Notes under the pieces: generated by a model
The model's input: only the letters and a program-made list of their open reading frames with translations
Told to the model about the DNA's origin: nothing
The model's database searches: none
Shown here: positions 7,028 through 9,515 of the stretch, one piece after another
Layout of the letters: each line of letters starts with the position of its first letter
Numbering within the stretch: the first letter of the stretch is position 1
Program-made: the position numbers and the translations under genes
Source: Mariprofundaceae bacterium
GTDB lineage: Bacteria; Pseudomonadota; Zetaproteobacteria; Mariprofundales; Mariprofundaceae
NCBI GenBank assembly: GCA_030950875.1
Contig: JAUZQS010000229.1
Location: forward strand, 1 to 9,515
Direction of reading: 5' to 3'
DNA length: 9,515 nt

Positions 7028-8343
7028 CATTGGCCTCCAGTTTCAGCTTTAGGCACATCCTTACACAGCGGCAAGGTGACATGAAAGATGCAACCCTTCC
7101 CCTCACCGTCACTATTGGCGGAAATTTTACCCCCATGAGCATGCATAATACGTTGACTCAAATAAAGCCCAATACCCAGTCCGTCATCTTTACTCGTTGA
7201 AAACATCTGAAATAAGCGGTGCTCTATAAAATATGTACTCATGCCATTGCCATAATCACGAACATCAACCTGTAAATAATCACCCTTTACTTGTGCTGAT
7301 ATATCTAATTTACCTTGTTTATTCATCGCTTGTACAGCATTGTCAAAAAGGTTCTCAAAGACACCTTGCAGCAGCAGTGCATCTGCCAACACTGGAGGCA
7401 AAGCAGGCAAATCGATATTCACATGCACAGATTCGGGCCAAAGCCGATCATCAACATGTTGTCGTAGCAAAGATGTTATATCACATACCTTTAATTTTGG
7501 ATGAATCGGAGCATTGGGATCGGACATGCGCTGCATGACTGTTTGCATTCGCCCTACAACCTTCCGAATTGAGCCAACCAAGGTTATCAGATCACTTTTT
7601 TCCAATTTCCCAGCTTCCAAATGGTGCGCTAAAAAAGCCAAGTCATGCAGCCGGTTTTTCATATCATGGGAGTGCAACTGCCCTGTAATTCTGCTTATCG
7701 AATCAAGGCGTGCTAGCTGCGATTGTTGGTGGGATAAACGTGCATGTTCCAAGCTCATGGCTGCGAATCGCGCTAAATGTTCCAAACTCTGATATTCATC
7801 ATGATCCGTCGCCCACCCATCCAAGCGTGGACTTAAATGCAACCATGCCATGCCTTCACGATAGTTAATCGGCAATACCAATTCATAATCAGCACATGGA
7901 ATACCAGCAGCAGCAGGTGGCAGTGGTGCTGAAGCAGGATAACAAAACACCGCTCCCTTACCTTCATAATCGCGTTCATCCAAAACCACTGTGCTACGAT
8001 GACAAATCGCTGCAATTCGCTCCAACAAAGCGTATTCAACATACTCTTGCGGTAATTCTGCCAAATCACCTGCCCCCAATTGTTGGATTGTTTCAAGAGT
8101 ATCAAGCTGCCGATGGAAAAGTGCTCGATCAATCAAGTGTTGCAAGCGCTGCACAATAGGCGAGAAAAATACTGCCGCCGCCAAACCAGCCAAGGCCATT
8201 GCCCACATGGATGCTGCCCTGCCTGTTACAGCGTAAATTAGCGCTTCAGCCAACATCAACACCACCACAAATAGCGATAAAGTCGCAAGACTGGCAAAGA
8301 AATATGCCGCCGAATGTAGCAATCGCCGCAACGAAAAAAACAT
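7027..8343 (-). CDS. Membrane sensor histidine kinase (PrsK-like, short membrane part)
   Basis: A 438-residue kinase. Two membrane helices (about 11-38 and 43-62) are followed by the basic SPIVQRLQHLIDRALFHR linker common in multi-helix kinases, a GAF-like region (about 85-205), and the transmitter. The phospho-accepting box reads LHSHDMKNRLHDL with His226, like the HDLKN box of PrsK. The ATPase domain shows N-box ENLFDNAVQAM (330-340), DYGNGM (363-368), the F-box-like LFQMFSTSKDDG and GLGIGL (388-393). PrsK proteins usually have many N-terminal membrane helices; this protein has only two, and the intact dapA gene upstream leaves no room for more. The start is ATG 8343, 22 bases after dapA; an in-frame TTG at 8418 would overlap dapA and has no ribosome site, and 8343 also lacks a good one. 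It probably phosphorylates the adjacent regulator. The signal is unknown. Confidence 0.9.
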   Translation of the reverse strand: MFFSLRRLLHSAAYFFASLATLSLFVVVLMLAEALIYAVTGRAASMWAMALAGLAAAVFFSPIVQRLQHLIDRALFHRQLDTLETIQQLGAGDLAELPQEYVEYALLERIAAICHRSTVVLDERDYEGKGAVFCYPASAPLPPAAAGIPCADYELVLPINYREGMAWLHLSPRLDGWATDHDEYQSLEHLARFAAMSLEHARLSHQQSQLARLDSISRITGQLHSHDMKNRLHDLAFLAHHLEAGKLEKSDLITLVGSIRKVVGRMQTVMQRMSDPNAPIHPKLKVCDITSLLRQHVDDRLWPESVHVNIDLPALPPVLADALLLQGVFENLFDNAVQAMNKQGKLDISAQVKGDYLQVDVRDYGNGMSTYFIEHRLFQMFSTSKDDGLGIGLYLSQRIMHAHGGKISANSDGEGKGCIFHVTLPLCKDVPKAETGGQ

Positions 8344-8365
8344 TTTGCGGCGAAACCGAGGCTGA

Positions 8366-9286
8366 TTAACCGATGAAATCAGCCAACTCCAGTGTTTCCC
8401 ACGCAGATGCAAAAGCAATCATCGTTTCACGTAACGCTCGCACATCATCATTGTGCAATGAAGTCAGCGGTAAACGTAACCCTCCAGACATCCAGCCCAT
8501 CAGCTCACATGCTGCTTTCACAGGAATCGGGTTACTTTGCACAAACATCGCATCGCTTAGATTCTGCAAGGCAAAGTGTGCTTTTCGAGCCGTTTCCAAA
8601 TCCCCTCCTGCCATATTCGTAGTTAATGCCTTCATTGTTTTCGGCGCAATATTGGATACCACAGAAATCACGCCATGTCCGCCCAGTCCCATAAAAGGTA
8701 ACACAGTTGCATCATCACCCGAATAAAACTCAAAGCCATCTCCACATGCCATCATGGTGCAAGTCAACTGTGATAAATCGGCCGTCGCATCTTTAATCCC
8801 GATAATATTATTACACTGCGATAATCGTGCGACCGTCTCAGGAGACAAATTAGAATTGGTGCGCCCTGGCACATTGTACAAGATTTGAGGTAGGTGAACG
8901 GCATTGGCAACAGCCTTATAATGCTGATAAATACCTTCCTGCATGGGTTTGTTATAATAAGGAGAAATTAATAGCGCCGCATCAGCACCCAGCTGCTTGG
9001 CCGCCTGCGTCAGAGCAATGGATTCTGCAGTGTTATTGCTTCCTGTTCCTGCAATCACTGGCACACGCCCTGCCACATGTTGCACCGTCAGCTCAATAAG
9101 GCTTTTGTGTTCCTCAAAGGATAAAGTTGCAGCTTCACCCGTAGTTCCCGCTGGAACTACACCATCCACACCTGCTGCAATTTGCCGATCCAAGTGAGCG
9201 CAATAAGCATCTTTATCAATGCAACTGCGTCCATCCGCATCAATTTTAAAAGGCGTAACCAACGCCGTCATAACACCATGAAACAT
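8366..9286 (-). CDS. dapA: 4-hydroxy-tetrahydrodipicolinate synthase (DapA)
   Basis: DapA condenses pyruvate with aspartate semialdehyde, the first step of the diaminopimelate/lysine branch, in the cytoplasm. The 306-residue TIM-barrel protein has the family's key residues: GTTGE (47-51) with the active-site threonines, Tyr137 in ILYNVPGRT, Arg142 in that same motif, and Lys165 in GIKDAT, which forms the Schiff base with pyruvate. These correspond to Thr44, Tyr133, Arg138 and Lys161 of the E. coli enzyme, each shifted by four. The N-terminus MFHGVMTALVTPF is typical. An in-frame ATG six codons upstream (9304) is rejected because GAGG, five bases before 9286, fits the shorter start. Length and active site suggest a fully functional enzyme. 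The kinase gene starts 22 bases later, so the two may share a transcript. Confidence 0.97.
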   Translation of the reverse strand: MFHGVMTALVTPFKIDADGRSCIDKDAYCAHLDRQIAAGVDGVVPAGTTGEAATLSFEEHKSLIELTVQHVAGRVPVIAGTGSNNTAESIALTQAAKQLGADAALLISPYYNKPMQEGIYQHYKAVANAVHLPQILYNVPGRTNSNLSPETVARLSQCNNIIGIKDATADLSQLTCTMMACGDGFEFYSGDDATVLPFMGLGGHGVISVVSNIAPKTMKALTTNMAGGDLETARKAHFALQNLSDAMFVQSNPIPVKAACELMGWMSGGLRLPLTSLHNDDVRALRETMIAFASAWETLELADFIG

Positions 9287-9322
9287 ACACACCTCTTTAT
9301 TCAATACTATAAAAACAAGCGT

Positions 9323-9352
9323 ACTATAACCCTAAGACGGCAAGCGTCACAA
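9323..9352 (-). promoter_or_regulatory. Putative sigma-70 promoter for dapA
   Basis: TTGTGA (9352-9347) and TATAGT (9328-9323) on the minus strand, 18 bases apart, placed 37 to 66 bases before the dapA ATG and starting 4 bases beyond the stop of the Dabb gene. A second TATAGT occurs at 9311-9306 with no good -35 partner. Consensus match by eye only. Confidence 0.45.
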
Positions 9353-9356
9353 ACGT

Positions 9357-9515
9357 TTATCCCATAACCTCATAATCCACCACAACCCGACTAACCGCTG
9401 CTGCCTTAACCAAAGGTATCACCGCCTGGTGCTCTGGATGGTTTTGATAAGCAGTCAAAGCATCATGGCTTTCCAATTCTGAATACAACACAACATCAGC
9501 AGATTGTTCGCTATT
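9357..9515 (-). CDS. Dabb (stress-responsive A/B barrel) family protein, 3' part only
   Basis: The last 52 codons of a gene that enters from the right edge, ending at TAA (9359-9357). The peptide contains DVVLYSELESHDALTAYQ and NHPEHQAVIPLVKAA, then VVVDYEV at the end. This pattern (a strand, then x-x-F/L-x-S-x-x-A-L-x-x-Y-x-x-H-P-x-H, then a helix and a final VVDYE strand) is characteristic of Dabb proteins, small ferredoxin-fold dimers of about 100 residues with varied or unknown roles. The stop lies 70 bases before the dapA ATG. No clear terminator separates it from dapA. Start and upstream context are not in the window. Confidence 0.85.
   Translation of the reverse strand, partial: NSEQSADVVLYSELESHDALTAYQNHPEHQAVIPLVKAAAVSRVVVDYEVMG

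Noticed and set aside
7833..8132. Minus-strand frame of 99 codons within the kinase gene
   Set aside because: It lies in another frame of the well-supported kinase and resembles no protein.
8344..8418. Longer kinase with a TTG start overlapping dapA
   Set aside because: There is no ribosome site before the TTG, the added residues are just dapA codons in another frame, and the ATG at 8343 begins directly before the first membrane helix.
9337..9350. GACG...CGTC hairpin after the Dabb gene
   Set aside because: Only four pairs and no T run, and it overlaps the putative dapA promoter.
1..9515. Sigma-54 promoter (-24/-12) for the regulator
   Set aside because: I looked for TGGCAC-N5-TTGC in the spacers. 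The closest, near 2450-2465, has wrong spacing, and other TGGCAC hits are inside coding regions without the second box.

Overview
The window comes from a bacterial chromosome of moderate, slightly AT-leaning base composition. It is densely packed, and every supported gene lies on the minus strand. SmpB, ClpB and DapA all look proteobacterial. The two small periplasmic c-type cytochromes and the PrsK/PrsR-like two-component pair point to a respiring proteobacterium, possibly a gamma- or zetaproteobacterium. That placement is a guess from gene style, because no rRNA or lineage marker is present. I see no mobile element, CRISPR array, tRNA or rRNA, and no gene-free stretch longer than about 120 bases.

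In transcription order (right to left), the window opens with the 3' end of a Dabb-family small protein. A putative promoter and dapA (lysine/diaminopimelate biosynthesis) follow. A compact signalling unit comes next, starting 22 bases after dapA: a membrane histidine kinase, a sigma-54-type response regulator and a small secreted protein of unknown function. The junctions inside this unit overlap (TGATG and ATGA), so translation is probably coupled. The kinase and regulator resemble the PrsK/PrsR pair known from PEP-CTERM/exosortase systems. However, the kinase keeps only two membrane segments, and no exosortase or PEP-CTERM gene is in view.

clpB, the disaggregase, follows behind a candidate promoter that can be read as either a heat-shock or a housekeeping promoter. 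After it come two tandem monocistronic-looking cytochrome c genes. Each has its own Shine-Dalgarno site and its own strong rho-independent terminator. Their signal-peptide coding regions are nearly the same sequence while the mature proteins belong to different cytochrome types.

The left end is a tight cluster: smpB (trans-translation), a short HugZ/pyridoxamine-oxidase-like flavin protein, a DOPA 4,5-dioxygenase family protein and the start of a lipoprotein gene that runs out of the window. The first three overlap (1 and 14 bases) and the lipoprotein starts 21 bases later, so they probably form one transcription unit.

The features most worth a second look are the kinase-regulator-secreted protein module, the regulator's unusual C-terminal DNA-binding region, and the cytochrome pair with a shared leader.
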